A DNA stretch of 64,000 nucleotides from Takakia lepidozioides (Eukaryota > Streptophyta > Takakiopsida > Takakiales > Takakiaceae), in NCBI GenBank assembly GCA_030704615.1, contig CM060733.1, forward strand, positions 72,910,001 to 72,974,000, written 5' to 3'. The notes beneath the pieces are model-generated. The model was not told the DNA's origin. It saw only the letters and a program-made list of their open reading frames with translations, and did not search any database. This document shows, piece by piece, positions 47,800 through 59,640 of the stretch (its first letter is position 1; each line of letters starts with the position of its first letter). The position numbers and the translations under genes were made by a program.

Positions 47800-48150
47800 G
47801 CATTGAATAAAGGATGGATGAATGTACAGTTGGATGATAAACAGATGGATGAGTGTGAAAAATGTATGTATGGATGAATGACGGTTGGATAAGAGTAAAA
47901 TGGATGAATGTATAATGGATGTTGAGCAATGACAAAAATTCATGACAGGAAGATGCATGACCAAATCTTTTGACGAATGCACAAAGTATATGAAATGAGT
48001 GTGGAAGGTTTGTGGGGTGGATTAAAGAGTACAGAGGATGAATGTACAATGGATGTTGTACAAAGGAAGCTTTCATGAATGGAGCACGCATGAATACAGT
48101 GTAGATGAATGCACAATGGATATGAGAAGAGTCAGGAAGGTTTGTGAGAT
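47800..48150. repeat. Imperfect TGGATGAATG minisatellite
   Basis: Irregular repetition of GGATGAATG and TACAATGGATG at 10-40 bp intervals. 47721-48600 contains no gene; it is the 3' flank of the minus-strand gene that ends at 48606. Confidence 0.65.
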
Positions 48151-48605
48151 GGATTCATACATATAGCAATTTAAACGAAAGTTGATTCTGTGATTATTAT
48201 TTGTTCTAAAGGAACAACTACGGTAGAGGAAGGGGATTCAACGTTTTCCAGATAATATGAAAATGAATATTAAAAGAATACAGTTCAGTCTGACTCAGAG
48301 TCAGTACAATGTATCCCCTCTTCCTCTGCATCTAAGTCTAAGTATTTTAGAACACCGGATCCACGCTGGATACACCTACGGCTGGCCACTAAAAAGTCAG
48401 GGGATAGGGACTCGGCGCGTGAAGTGCCATTGCTTGGCATAAACAGGGAGCAGAAAATTGGAAAGGGGGCTGTCGAAAACAGACTCGCCAGAAATGACTG
48501 TATCTCCTGAAGATCCACCGCTGGCTTTCCTGAAAGACAGCCTGAAAAAGTTATTACTGTAACTTTGATGTTATCGAGAAATTGAGTATGACTCCCAAAG
48601 AGGGT

Positions 48606-51600
48606 TTAGCACTTATTCACATGAAAAGTCGTTGTCGACCTGCTTATCTTCGGGATCGTCATCATTTGAATTTGAATCCGATCAGTCTGTGTGCCTGAAG
48701 TGGAGCCAGACAAAAGGGGGAGGAGCACGGTGTTGTAGAGGTCAGAATCACCCTCCATGCCAAAAAGGCTTCTTCCGCCTGCCTTGCATGCGTGGTAAGT
48801 TGCTCCTGCACCAGACATGAGAACATAAACAGTTTGGAGGAGGGGATTTAAGCAGATGAAACTGTTGAAAGGAAACCAATTCGGAAGGGAGAAAACGAAC
48901 CTGTGGACACAGAAAGATCGACCACCCGTGCAGAGCGGTGGCTGCATGACTCCAGCAGTATTTGCATGAATGCTGGTGACTTTTCCTTTGCACCTCTCCA
49001 GGGAGTGCCATCTGGTCTCTTCAGAGTCTGACTGGACTGCATGAAGTTGTACAAAATGTCATCGACATGGGGCTCATAGGGGGGGTTGAAGAAACAACCC
49101 TGGTCAGAAATCTCAAAGCTGCGGATGGAGGATGGTGTCTTTGATGTGCGAATCCTCCGCAGGCAGATCGCCTCGAACATCCTCGTCTGCCAAAGATAGC
49201 AGGTTAGTGTGGTAAACACAATCTAAAGTGGAAGTGTGTACATCGGCTATTCAGAACTCTGACACAAAAAAACCATGAATCGTTGATGATCGGTGTCGAT
49301 CATAAAACATTCTACTAGAGTGGAGCTGCAGAGAAAATTGAAACTCATGATCAAAGCACAAGCAGAAGGCAGACGGCATACCAGCTGACCACGGAAACCC
49401 CCTTTCACAAGGTAGAGGCTGTTCACACAATTCCATGTGCGCAAAACTTCAAACCCTGAAGACTTGAGGTATGATGCCAATGCCCGACGACTATCATTGT
49501 CACATGACTGAAAAAGCAGAAGTGTCCCTGCATCAGAGAGGAAATTGTTACAGAACCCGAATACCCAACTCCAGTAGTTGTCCTCGAATTTGTTCCAGCC
49601 TGGCGTCTTGCCCTTTGGAAGAACTTCTGGCACAGCCTGGCCATCCGGGATGTCGAGAATGACAATGTCGGCCGCATAAGTTTTCTGCACACCGCACACG
49701 AAGGTGGGACCTGTGCTCACCTGCAACAGACATGTTTTTTATAAGAACGATGGCAAGAATGTTTTCAAAGAACAAGACTGAAATACTGCCAACGAAACAT
49801 TCAGAGAAAAAGGAAAGAAACTGGAATTCTCACCAGATTGAGGAATGAGATTATATTGTCCCAGGTAGGGGATGGCACCCCAGTGTATCCTCTCTTTCGA
49901 CTCTGCATCATCGAAAGCCAACCCTCATTAACAATTTTCATCTCTCCTGCTGAATCAGAACGGGAAGGGTGTGGCTTGGCATCGAACACGCACTGAAGAG
50001 TGCGGGTATATCTTCCAGCACTAAAGTCCTGCCCACTCTCCATCTCCTTTTCATTCTCCTTCCCCTTGTCCTTTTCCTTCTCTTTGGACTTGTCTTTGTC
50101 CTTTGGCTTTGCTGGTGAGATGGCTATGACATCAACAGCCTTGTCTTTTGGTTTGCGGCCCGCCTTCTTTCCCTTCTGCGGCGTTCCCTGAGCATCAGGC
50201 TCCTTGGCAGCCAAGGTTGCTATGTTTCGTTGATACTCTTCGTCAGTCAAAGGCGCCAGCATCTCAGCGTTATTGTTCAAGTATTTCATATGCTGTTCTT
50301 GAAAGGTCGTGTGCTCAGGTGGGCAGTCAAGGTACCACCCACAGTCTCTGAAGTGAGAAGGACTCCAGTCCTTCAATATCCCTGCAGTATACATGGTTGG
50401 ATCGTTTGCAGGGTCCGACCACATGTCAAGATAGTCGGGAATTCCGCTCAGGTGATTTCCTTCCATAAGCACATATTTCGTGTACCTGAAAAAAGGAGAT
50501 GAATCCCAACCCACAAAAGCGCTCAGTGAGTAAGATGCAAGTAGAACAGAAAGAATAAAACATGGATTGAAATGGCTCTGACAACTGCTCCAAGGACCTT
50601 TCAGGACCACACTACTGCTCCAGATATGAATGTCGTCAACGCCATTCAGAACATTCCATTCCATGACACTGTAAATACATCCTAATCCAGGTGAATGCAA
50701 ATAATCGATTAGAAATGACACAGACATAGAAGTGAATGTCGTCAACGACATTCAAGAATGAGGCCAAATTATTACTGAAATGAAGCAAAATCACAGGATG
50801 GAAATAAAAAAATTGAGTATGGAACCATCCAGGAAAACTCAATGCACATTCATAACGAACCTATCACTGAGGACCTCACAACATCACTGTATGTGAATGG
50901 CGTCAACGCCATTCACAAAAATACAAAAAAGAAACCAATTACTTAGCTCCCAATCCATGAAAATTGAATTTGTCGCTTTTGAATAATACAGACACAGCTG
51001 TGAATGTCGTCAACGACATTCACTTTGGATTTCTTAAAACAGAGCTTATCAAGCCTCCATATTCATCGCAAGAGGAAAAAACAATGCAGAACAACTGAAT
51101 GTCTGCATTGACATTCAGCAAAATGAAGTGAGGAACCCTCATTGTAACCTCTATGGACATTACAAAAATTTAAATAACCTTGAGGACCTCTCAACAACTC
51201 CGTATGTGAATGTCGTCAACGCCATTCAAGGACATTATCAATTCTAATCAGGGACAATATAATTGCACCCTTAGATCCTAACCAGGTGAATTCATATACT
51301 CGCTTAAGAATGACTCAGACAAAGAAGTGAATGTCGTCAACGACATTCAATCTGGATCTAAGATTGCAATCCATATGAAGCCACATTTTTTCCCAAAAAA
51401 ACAGTAGAGTTTCAAGTATGACATTGCACTTGTACACAACTCGCATCATGGCCCACTCTCCTCCAACCTGACTGTCAAAGTCGTTGGACCGTAAAATGTT
51501 ACCATCTTTGGAGAACTCCCGGAAAAAACAGTATCTCCAGGTGAGACCTCTCCACTTCCTTATGTATGCCTCCAATGACATTTGGGGAGGGGAAACAATC

Positions 51601-53917
51601 GCAATGTTCAGGTCCTTCAAAGTCTGATCCAGCACAATGACGGCGCGCTTTTCGAGCTGCAAATAGTATATTTGTCAGAATTGCAAAAAAGATACACATC
51701 ACATACTTGAAGAGAAGAAACAGCATGTTTGAATACACACCTGACTCCAAAATGTAGCCTTGTGGAGCCAGTTATCAAACACCAAATCACTGATTCCTTC
51801 CACCTTTGTGCCAGGCTGTATGGTGCTCTTTGGGAACTGATTCAAGTCCTTTACTGTTTGATCTGAGTTCCATATCTCCAGCCACCTTATTTTTGTTTGT
51901 GGGTCGACCATCGATATGGCCAGCCGGTGCAATTTCTCCTGCTGCATCTCCGGATGCACATGCTTGTCATAGTGTGTTTTGATCTGCTGAAGGAACTCAG
52001 GACCAAGTCCAGGATCTACTATTCTAAGCTGCTTTCCGAAGGCTGACATCAATTTGGTTCTTCGCATCTCAAACTCCTTCTTTATTGCAGCTTCCACACC
52101 CTTTGATGTCCTTAGTTCCTCTGGTGTAGTGCGGTAATATTCGGATTTTCCCTTCTCAGCTGCCTCTGCCAGTTCTTGCTGCATTCATTCAAGTAGTGAT
52201 TAGCTCCGAAGGGACTCTAAACATGTATTCGAAAATAAACAGATTACAGACTCGGGCTTACCGCATACATGTACTCCAGAAACGCCTCTCGTGTCAAAGA
52301 ATACCAAGTGCCTGCAGCTCTTCATGTTTCGCACTTCTTGATGATATTGGGTGGTAGTACTGTCCGAAAATCATCCAGCTTCATCAGACCAATCCTCTGA
52401 ATTCGGAATAGGGTGTGAACCAAGCTTGTTGTCACATGCGATTTCTCTGTCGATCTGCAAAAACATTGGAAACATTGCATTCCTTAACACTGTTTTTTGA
52501 GGATTAACAAGACACTACAGAGGGAATCAAATCTCCTGGATGACTTACTTGTTCACGTCGTGCATAGCTGTAAGAAGCCTAGCGATGTCGTTTCCTGGAT
52601 CCAAAACCATTGCCTCCACAGCAACATGCTTGTCTTTGTCTTTCGAATGGTGTTTCTGAATGTATCCCATCCATGCCAGCAATCGGTGGTTGCCGTCCCA
52701 GACGTAGAACATGTGGTTGCAAAATTGCTGGGTGTTCTTTCCCATCATGAGGCCCAGCTCGAACTCCTCATTGGCATCTTTCCAGCACTCATCCCAGTTA
52801 TCACTGATCTCTGGAGAAACTAATGTGCTTTTCCCATTTATATCCGTCAGTGACACATAAAAAACTTGTGCACCAAGTCTATATCCATGCACAAAATCAC
52901 TCTCCAATTTTGTTATGTCATGGGAAAGAGGTGGACGCACAACAGGCATTGATATCATCCGGCACAGAGGTATGTCCAGACGCCCTCCAGATACGAGCAT
53001 GTCCCTTATAACCTCCTGAGAGTTTACCTTCTGGAATGACATGAGTTCTTTCACCTTGTCAAGGTAGTGCACTTCGGATTCATCTGCTTCATCTGTATTC
53101 TCTGAGCTTTTTGCGGACTCGTCCCCATCTCCAGATCCTTTCCCCTCTGATCCTGTAGGCTTCGACCTCACAGTTTTCTGCACGATGCCATTCAGTTCTG
53201 ACTAAGCGATTTGCAAATAGTGAATGGCGGTAACGACAATCACTCTGTATCAAGGAAACTCACCATGAATGGTGTGAAAGAATTCAGCACAATCTACACA
53301 TGCAAAGCCGAGACTGCCGTATTCAAAACAAAAGCGAGAGCGATAGCGAACGGCGTTAACGACAATCACAAAAGATAACAACCTGTCGGATCGGTGTTGT
53401 GTAATGACATATATGTGCAACTGATTGGCGGCAACGACATTCAGTGTAGTTTAGGGAGAATAGTAAGTGGAGACTCTCTCTTCAAACACATAGGTACATA
53501 AATCTCATGAGCATAATCGAATGGCGTTAACGACGCTCGCGATTCAGTAGTTCCTTCTAAAGAATGGAAGAGGAAGGACTCCTTGAAAGGCAATCAGACA
53601 GACTTTATGATAAAACTTACTGGCACCTTCTTAGGTTTTGAAATTTGATCCCCTTCTGCAGCTTTCCTCTTCCCTCTCACATCTGCTGGAGTTTCTGTCT
53701 GCGCAAGGGTTTCTTGACCTTCTTCAGGTTCGGCGTTCCGCGTGCTTCCACCTTCTTCAGTGTCCTTGCGATTCATCTCTGCCTCCACAGGCTGGCGCAC
53801 TCTTATCGCCGACTGTGTCGCAGCCGCTGCCTCAGTCTCCGTCTGCTCTTGTGAATCAGTCTCCGCGTTCACCTGCTGCCTTGGCCCTGTGTTCTCCAAC
53901 AAACGACGCCTCGTCAT
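48606..53917 (-). CDS. ParB-like domain fused to a degenerate DNA methyltransferase (9 exons)
   Basis: Exons, all GT-AG: 53917-53621, 53177-52549, 52454-52262, 52178-51741, 51656 to about 51430 (weak donor), 50485-49834, 49720-49382, 49186-48901, 48805-48606. Phases agree; about 1,086 codons. Residues 1-130 are charged and low complexity. About 135-300 is ParB-like, with VWDGNHRLLAW near residue 260 in the place of the ParB D/E-G-x-HR signature. A helical middle and a Lys/Glu-rich stretch follow. From about 815 it follows a beta-class amino-methyltransferase: ADIVILDIPDGQ (motif IV position, DIPD instead of DPPY/NPPY), SDAGTLLLFQS, a KSPAFMQILLESC helix, VVDLSVSTGAT across the last intron (motif I), then GGRSLFGMEGDSDLY. 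Methylation is doubtful; DNA binding is more likely. A TGA at 52322-52324 interrupts exon 3 (probably from CGA). Divergent from the transposase at 54773. Confidence 0.75.
50627..51349. repeat. Seven palindromes in intron 5 of the ParB/methyltransferase gene
   Basis: Core GAATGTCGTCAACGACATTC, flanked by T and A, with 9-10 bp arms and a CA centre. Copies start at 50627, 50733, 50894 (arms GAATGGCGT/ACGCCATTC, perfect), 51001, 51096 (arms kept, centre TGCATT), 51207 and 51328, at 95-161 bp spacing. Surrounding sequence also repeats (TGAGGACCTC near 50868 and 51181; ACACAGACATAGAAG near 50718 and its relative near 51313), so longer units were duplicated. Confidence 0.9.
53221..53540. repeat. Four related palindromes in intron 1 of the same gene
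   Basis: Variants of the same dyad start at 53221 (TGAATGGCGGTAACGACAAT), 53347 (CGAACGGCGTTAACGACAAT), 53422 (TGATTGGCGGCAACGACATT) and 53519 (GAATGGCGTTAACGACGCTC), at 75-126 bp spacing. These are more diverged than those in intron 5. I saw no copy outside introns 1 and 5 of this gene in the window. Confidence 0.8.
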
Positions 53918-54772
53918 TTTCTCTCTTGCTCTGCGTCTCTCTCTAAGGGAAGTAAAATAAAGAGACTTTCTTCTCTTTCGTATTCTAGAAGGAACCCTCT
54001 CCAGCTTGACTACCACTCTCCCTCTAAGCACGAAAAGTAGAAAAACGCAGTGACTCCCGATTTCTTGCGGGATTGCCTGTGTTCTTGCGTGTCTCTAGAA
54101 GCATCGGATTCCCTCCCGCGTGACCGTTACACATAGTCATTTCCTTATTAGTGCACATGCCAGCAATTGGTGTACAGCTGTTCGTATTCAGTTATGGATG
54201 TCTGACGTGTGCCGCCCAAAACAAAACGGCGTGTTCTAAATTATAACGGGTTCAATATTTAAAAAGAACAGCGAATCCCAGAAATTGATGCGCAGTCTTA
54301 AACAAATAAATATAAATGAACGAGAGTTTGATGACAAATTTTGGAATATCATACACGGTCATCCTTGTTATCCAAACCCCACATTCGTTGCACATTTGGA
54401 ACTTTCCAGGTGCGCATGATCATTGGTAGTAGTATATAGATACATTTACTTAATCTGCAATCCCATTCTCGGATCCTGTGGCATGCTTCCAGGAAGTCGG
54501 CTTTGTTATTGGGTTTATTGATGAGGTTCTGATTAACGGTTTAACAGTTGCCGACACTGTCCCTATGGATTCTCTGACCACTGGGCCCACAAGAAAAGTA
54601 ATTAAAATGGACGGCTGCATATCTGGAATAAATAACAGAATATGCACAGTCGTTATCTGAGCTTCCTCCGCCATATGCTCTGCTCATTCTTCAACTGTGT
54701 TCTGGAGACAGCAGTAAACCGATTTACACTAGATCTGCGATAGCAAGGTACAAACATACTCGAGGAAGGAAG
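53918..54772. promoter_or_regulatory. Bidirectional intergenic region between the two element genes
   Basis: 855 bp between the divergent start codons at 53917 (-) and 54773 (+). It must hold both promoters. One short open frame (54478-54660) has no domain and is probably not a gene. No copy of the intronic palindrome is present here. No TATA box is assigned. Confidence 0.55.
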
Positions 54773-57700
54773 ATGGCTTCCTCTGAAGCGGAGTTCTTCT
54801 CAGACGACAAACCAGTGCCGTTCTCCCAGGAAGTCCTTGACAATGGATTTGCAATTGTTCTGGAACATGTCTTGGCTACCCGTTTTCAGCTGCAGAATGG
54901 CTCCATCTTTTTGGAGAAAGAGGTTTACGATCTGAAAGGGAAGTTGGTGAAATATTCTTTCCAAAACCGTGATGAGACGGCTCATATCAGCCAGTGGAGA
55001 GTGCTTCCTGGTCGATACAGAGTACTTGGAGAGCCTCGGCGAAAGTCCCTTGGGTCATATGTGACGCCCGGGACTGCTGCTTCGGTCGTTGAAGACAAGA
55101 GGGAGGTGGTGGTGAAAAAAGAACAGACTTCCTCCACTCCAATCGTTGAGCTTTCGGATTCTTCCGATGATGACATAAGTGAAATTCCAAATCCAGTCCT
55201 TCCTACTGTGGTTGCAGAAGCTGATGAAGAAGAGATTTGTAGTGTCATTCCAAAATTGCGGGCGATGGGAGGAATGGCTGGATTCAAAAGTGAGTTGCGG
55301 GGAATTGATTGGGAATCTTTGAAGCAGGTGCCTGTGAAGTTCTTGCCGGAGACTTTTGATGGCGATATCCTATTCGAGCTGCCTCCTCCTCCGCGAGTTG
55401 GAGGTGTAACAATCATGATGCATGGAATGGACAAGAAACACGACGGGCACCCGTGGTGCAGAACAAAAACATCCAATATTCAGAATGATGACAAGCTTGT
55501 TTTCAGGAGGACAGTTTGCAATGGACACCTTAGGTGTGATAATTTGAATTGCAGACACTTTCTTCAGTCTGGAGTTCATAATCAAAGCGAATGGGAGGGT
55601 CTGGCGGAGAATCCATTTCAGCCTGGGACTGCCCCTCCACCGGCAAACACTTTCGTCTGCAAATTCTGCAAACTTGTGCCATCCTGCTTGGCGCTCTGCG
55701 GAGCAAGAATGTACTATGTTGTCCACCGTTTGAATACAATGACGAGAGCTTGTGTGCATTTTGGATTCCATAACCATCCTGTCTCGAAGGGGGATTACAG
55801 GGAGAGTGTTGAGACAGTATCGAGGTTGATCAAACAGGAGTTCGGGAGAAACCCATCCGCAACAACATCTGCAATTGCTCTTGGCGCAAGCAAGTCCTTC
55901 TTGGAAAGCCATATTTTGAGTGAAGGAGATTCTGTGGGGACTAAACTTGACGGTGCAGCATTGGACCTGGTCATGGATCATTTCTCCACTTTAAGTTCAC
56001 CTAACATTCGGCATCAGATCAATGCATTGAGAATGGGCTCTGGGATCAGAGGCTACATAGACAATATTTTGGAATTGAAACGACTGAGCAAGTACGATTA
56101 CATCCAGGACAATGTATTCCCAGGTCAAGGTGCCATCAAAGTTTTTCTTTTCAAAATGTCGACTGTTGGGGAGGGCAGTGGGGTTAGCCTCGTGAAGCGG
56201 ATGCAGAAGACTGGGGACTTGCAGAACTGTTTTCTTATGTTTGATCATGTGAAACGAGTGAAGGATTGGACGACAATGGCTTGTCATGTCTACGATCCAG
56301 TGTACCAACGAGTTATGACAATTGCAGTTTGTGACATGCAATCCGAGGATACGGAATCCCAGAAGCTCATGTGGAATTCCCTGATACGTCATCATGGGCT
56401 GCCATCTCCAAATTTCGCAGGTTTCATGGCGGATAGTGCTCAAGCAAATTTCAATGCTATTCGTATTGTCTTCGGATCGGGCGACCCAAAAGTGCCTATG
56501 CCAGGAAGAGAGCGTACATGTCTATTCCATTGGACACAATCTCTGGAAAAACATACAAAGTCGGACATCAAACCAGAGATGCAGACTCAGCACCGTAAAT
56601 TGTGCAAAGAGTACAAAGATGCTAGAACAATGAAGGAGGCGGACACTTTGTTCCAGACAATTCGTGCCTGGTGGTTCTCTTCTGGAGCTGCATCACTTGA
56701 GAGTATGAGAGCATTGGAAGATTGGCTGGCGTTTTGGCACTTCCGGTATAGACAGTGGGGAGCAGCCATGACAATGGTACGAGGCTTCTATTTCATGCTT
56801 TATTCATACATTTGCTTTCCATATTTTTGACTCATTGCTTTCTTTATGTTGTTTCCTGTGCACTCTTCTGAAGTGTGGTTATCCTCTTTGCAGAACATGT
56901 CCATTGAGGAAATGGCGGACATGCCATCTTGCAATTTGGCAGAAACTGTGCACAATGCATGGTTGCAGCAGTCTGGGAAACGAGGTCGGGATTTGTATGT
57001 GGCAACAACAGATGATTTGATACGTGCCTTGCAACAACAAACCCGATACCGTGATTTCTTACGAGGTGGGGTTGGTGGCAAGGGTCCGGACAAATCGGAG
57101 TTGATGTTGCGTGCTGCAAACAGATCTGGGGATCCAATCAAGATAGCACGGGCGGTGAGCATGTATGCCCAGGGAACGCCACTTGTTTCTAGAGTTCCAC
57201 ATCTTGAAGGGGAGGAGAGATTCGGCTCCTGTAAGAGGAAATTGAACACTCCACCTGGTTCGGATTCAGATTCCCACAGGGCAGACCGTGATAACTTCTC
57301 GAAGCCTCGTGTTCCCCTGCATGACAGCTCCATGTCCGGAACCTCCATTGTGGAGGAACCTCCAACACGACGGCAAGCTCCAGCATCAAACCGTGCCACT
57401 GAAATGGTGCAGGAGAGAAACAACCCCCTTGATGTGCTTGAGTCCGCATGCCCCGACCACGTTTGGCACATAGAACGCACAAGTGTCGGGTCTCGTGTGA
57501 AATGTACAGCGATCAGGGCAACTAATTTCGAGAAGTGCACTTCATCTATATCCAGAGGTGGTGCCCGAACTCCTGCTCCGACTTTCACGGGCTTGATGCG
57601 TCCATACGGTCAACCAGAAGCCAAGAACCACAAGTTCTGGTTCTGCGCAGATGATTGTGCCAGATGTGTGCATGGAACTGTGCGTCCTTCCGTAGTGATG

Positions 57701-58278
57701 AAGCCATCTCCTCCAACCGTTTGGCCCGTGAAGGTGGGAACACATCTCAGCTTTCAGGAGATTGAAATGCTGGAGGAGGCAGGTTTTTCCCTTGCGAGAC
57801 AACCCAACTCCATGCATGTGCTACTACTCCTGCGTCTCCCCGGGTCCCCCCGGCAAATCCTGACTTGTGGCCAACCAAACGAGATGGAAAGCTCGTTCGG
57901 CGTTTCCCTCCAACCGCTGAACACTTTGGCAAAGTGGAGTCCGCAAGAATGCTCCAAGCTCGTGTCGGAAGCACCACGGAAGTACCCGATCCAGGATATG
58001 GTCGGGTATTCACAATCATCACTTCCACATCTGCTGTTCATGACAGGACCTACGACATCACGGTTTCCAATTTCCCCAATTGCACATGTCCTGATTTTGT
58101 GAATATGCTATCAACCAGTTTGGGCAAGAGAGGTAAATTCATACCCTGCAAACATTTGTATTTCATATTTTTGAGGAGGATGGTTTGCGATCCCAAACGT
58201 GACAACTTCATTCACCAGGCCACTATGAGTTTCAACGAGGTCGATACTCTTTTGCAGCGGGATACAACACATGGGTAG
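54773..58278 (+). CDS. MULE-type transposase with SWIM zinc finger (2 exons, frameshifted)
   Basis: Exon 1 54773-56776, exon 2 from 56894 (GT-AG intron of 117 bp, phase 0). About residues 254-334 form a WRKY/GCM1-like zinc site (LRCDNLNC ... FGFHNHP), common in MULE transposases. The DDE core follows: FLMFDHVKRVKDW (first acidic residue, about 490), GFMADSAQANF (second, about 554), RTCLFHWTQSLEKH (Cys/His motif) and ALEDWLAFW (candidate third, about 649). After a Ser/Pro-rich linker the frame is lost by one base between about 57790 and 57860, in a C/G-rich stretch. In the shifted frame it continues to the stop at 58276-58278 with the SWIM finger (NCTCPDF ... FIPCKHLYF). The full protein would be about 1,129 residues. 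Expected role: binding element ends and cutting. One-base loss may be a real lesion or an assembly error. Confidence 0.85.
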
Positions 58279-58699
58279 CATGAACTATGTAATGTGGTAT
58301 GTGGATGACCATGATTTGAAATGTGTAATTCACATCAATTCGTCGGCTGTGCAATGATATGGCCTCCAACTATACGGAGTGAGGTCTGAGTGACAACTTT
58401 TAGGTAGTGCACATTTGTCATTGCACCGTTCGAAGTCTACATGTCTTGCTGTCGCTATGCACTACAATCATCTTTTGAAGATGATCATAACTCTCATTGT
58501 TATTTGAGGAGGGAGGAAGTCTTCTCGTGGCAGCCTTTATGGCGCACACTTTGTGAGGATATTTTGTCGTCTTCGTAATTGTAAAAGTGAAACAAGCATT
58601 TGTAATTGCACAATGTTGGATGCTGCAATTGTAGGCCTCAACGCTCATCTTGATTCTATTTAGGCAAGATTCCCTGCATTAATTCCACGGTAATAGGAC

Positions 58700-59566
58700 C
58701 ATCCACGGTTATAGGCGGCGCATGTTAATGCTGACGTGGCAGTTGACGGACAGTGCCACGTCATCATTTGCCGCCACATCAGCATGCCGACATGACGCTC
58801 ACGCCACGTCAGCGTGTGTGCAGGCTCACGCCCACGCCACGTCACTCCTGCGTGAGCGTACGCTCGCGCGCTCACGTGCAACGCTCACGCCATTGCGTCG
58901 TTGGGCGCGTCATGGGACCTTCAACTGGCCGTCATCCATTCAATTGAGGTTGGATGGATGGGGAGGGGATCGACGGTTCGGGGTAGTAGCCACGTGGCTG
59001 GGGATGGGGGTGGGGGGTCACTCCGGCACTGAAAGGGGGATCAACCCAGTGAGGGGATCCACAGCGGGGGGCCGCCATGTGCTTGAGATCGGGGGTGGGA
59101 GATGGGCGCCGCGCGGCCAGCGGTGGGGCGGGGGTCAGGGGTCCCGGGCGGGCGGGCGGGGGCGGGGGCGGGCAACGGGCGGAGGGGTGGGGATGATTTG
59201 ACATGGGGCGTCCAGCTCGCCGACGAGGCTGCCGGAGCGGGGGTTCCCCGCTCCCCCCCCCGCCTCGGTTGATGCCCCGTCCAAACCTGGAATTGATCCC
59301 CCTCTCTTCTTCTACCACCACGTGGCGGTCTCCGTAGCCATCGATCCCCTCGTCCCATCCAAGACCCGATCCCCCGAGCCACCGCTCCCCCCGCCTCTGG
59401 TTGATCCCCCCGCCGCCATGCCACGTGTCTTCCACCCTTGACCCCCCGCGCGTCAACGACGGAACAGGTGATCGTTCCCCCCATGCGTCCCCTCCGTTGA
59501 TCACCACGGACTGATCCATTTCCGCTTCCCCCCCCCCCCCCACCCCCACCCCTGATCCCCCCATCC

Positions 59567-59617
<51 letters not shown>

Positions 59618-59640
59618 GAGCAATCCCCCTTCCACGTGTC
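58700..59640. repeat. Right GC-rich terminal repeat block of the two-gene element
   Basis: Begins with GCCACGTCA-type words (58756, 58803, 58837; inverted form at 58733). Then comes 58851-58891, whose reverse complement aligns with 47602-47648. Next is one unit in the left-block orientation (58954-59110: GGGGATCGAC, GCCACGTGGC, GGGGGGTCACTCC), followed by units in the opposite orientation (59265-59560: GATCCCC, CCACGTGGCGG). It ends in a C run at about 59567-59615. Open frames are Gly/Pro-rich artefacts of composition. Confidence 0.7.

Noticed and set aside
50627-51349. CRISPR-like array (regular palindromic repeats with spacers)
   Set aside because: Eukaryotic intron context, repeats of only 20-22 bp with variants, and spacers that partly repeat one another; no cas gene. 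Interpreted as protein-binding dyads or satellite.
59567-59615. Poly-C run as telomeric or special structure
   Set aside because: A plain homopolymer inside a GC-rich repeat; length is likely affected by sequencing and assembly error.
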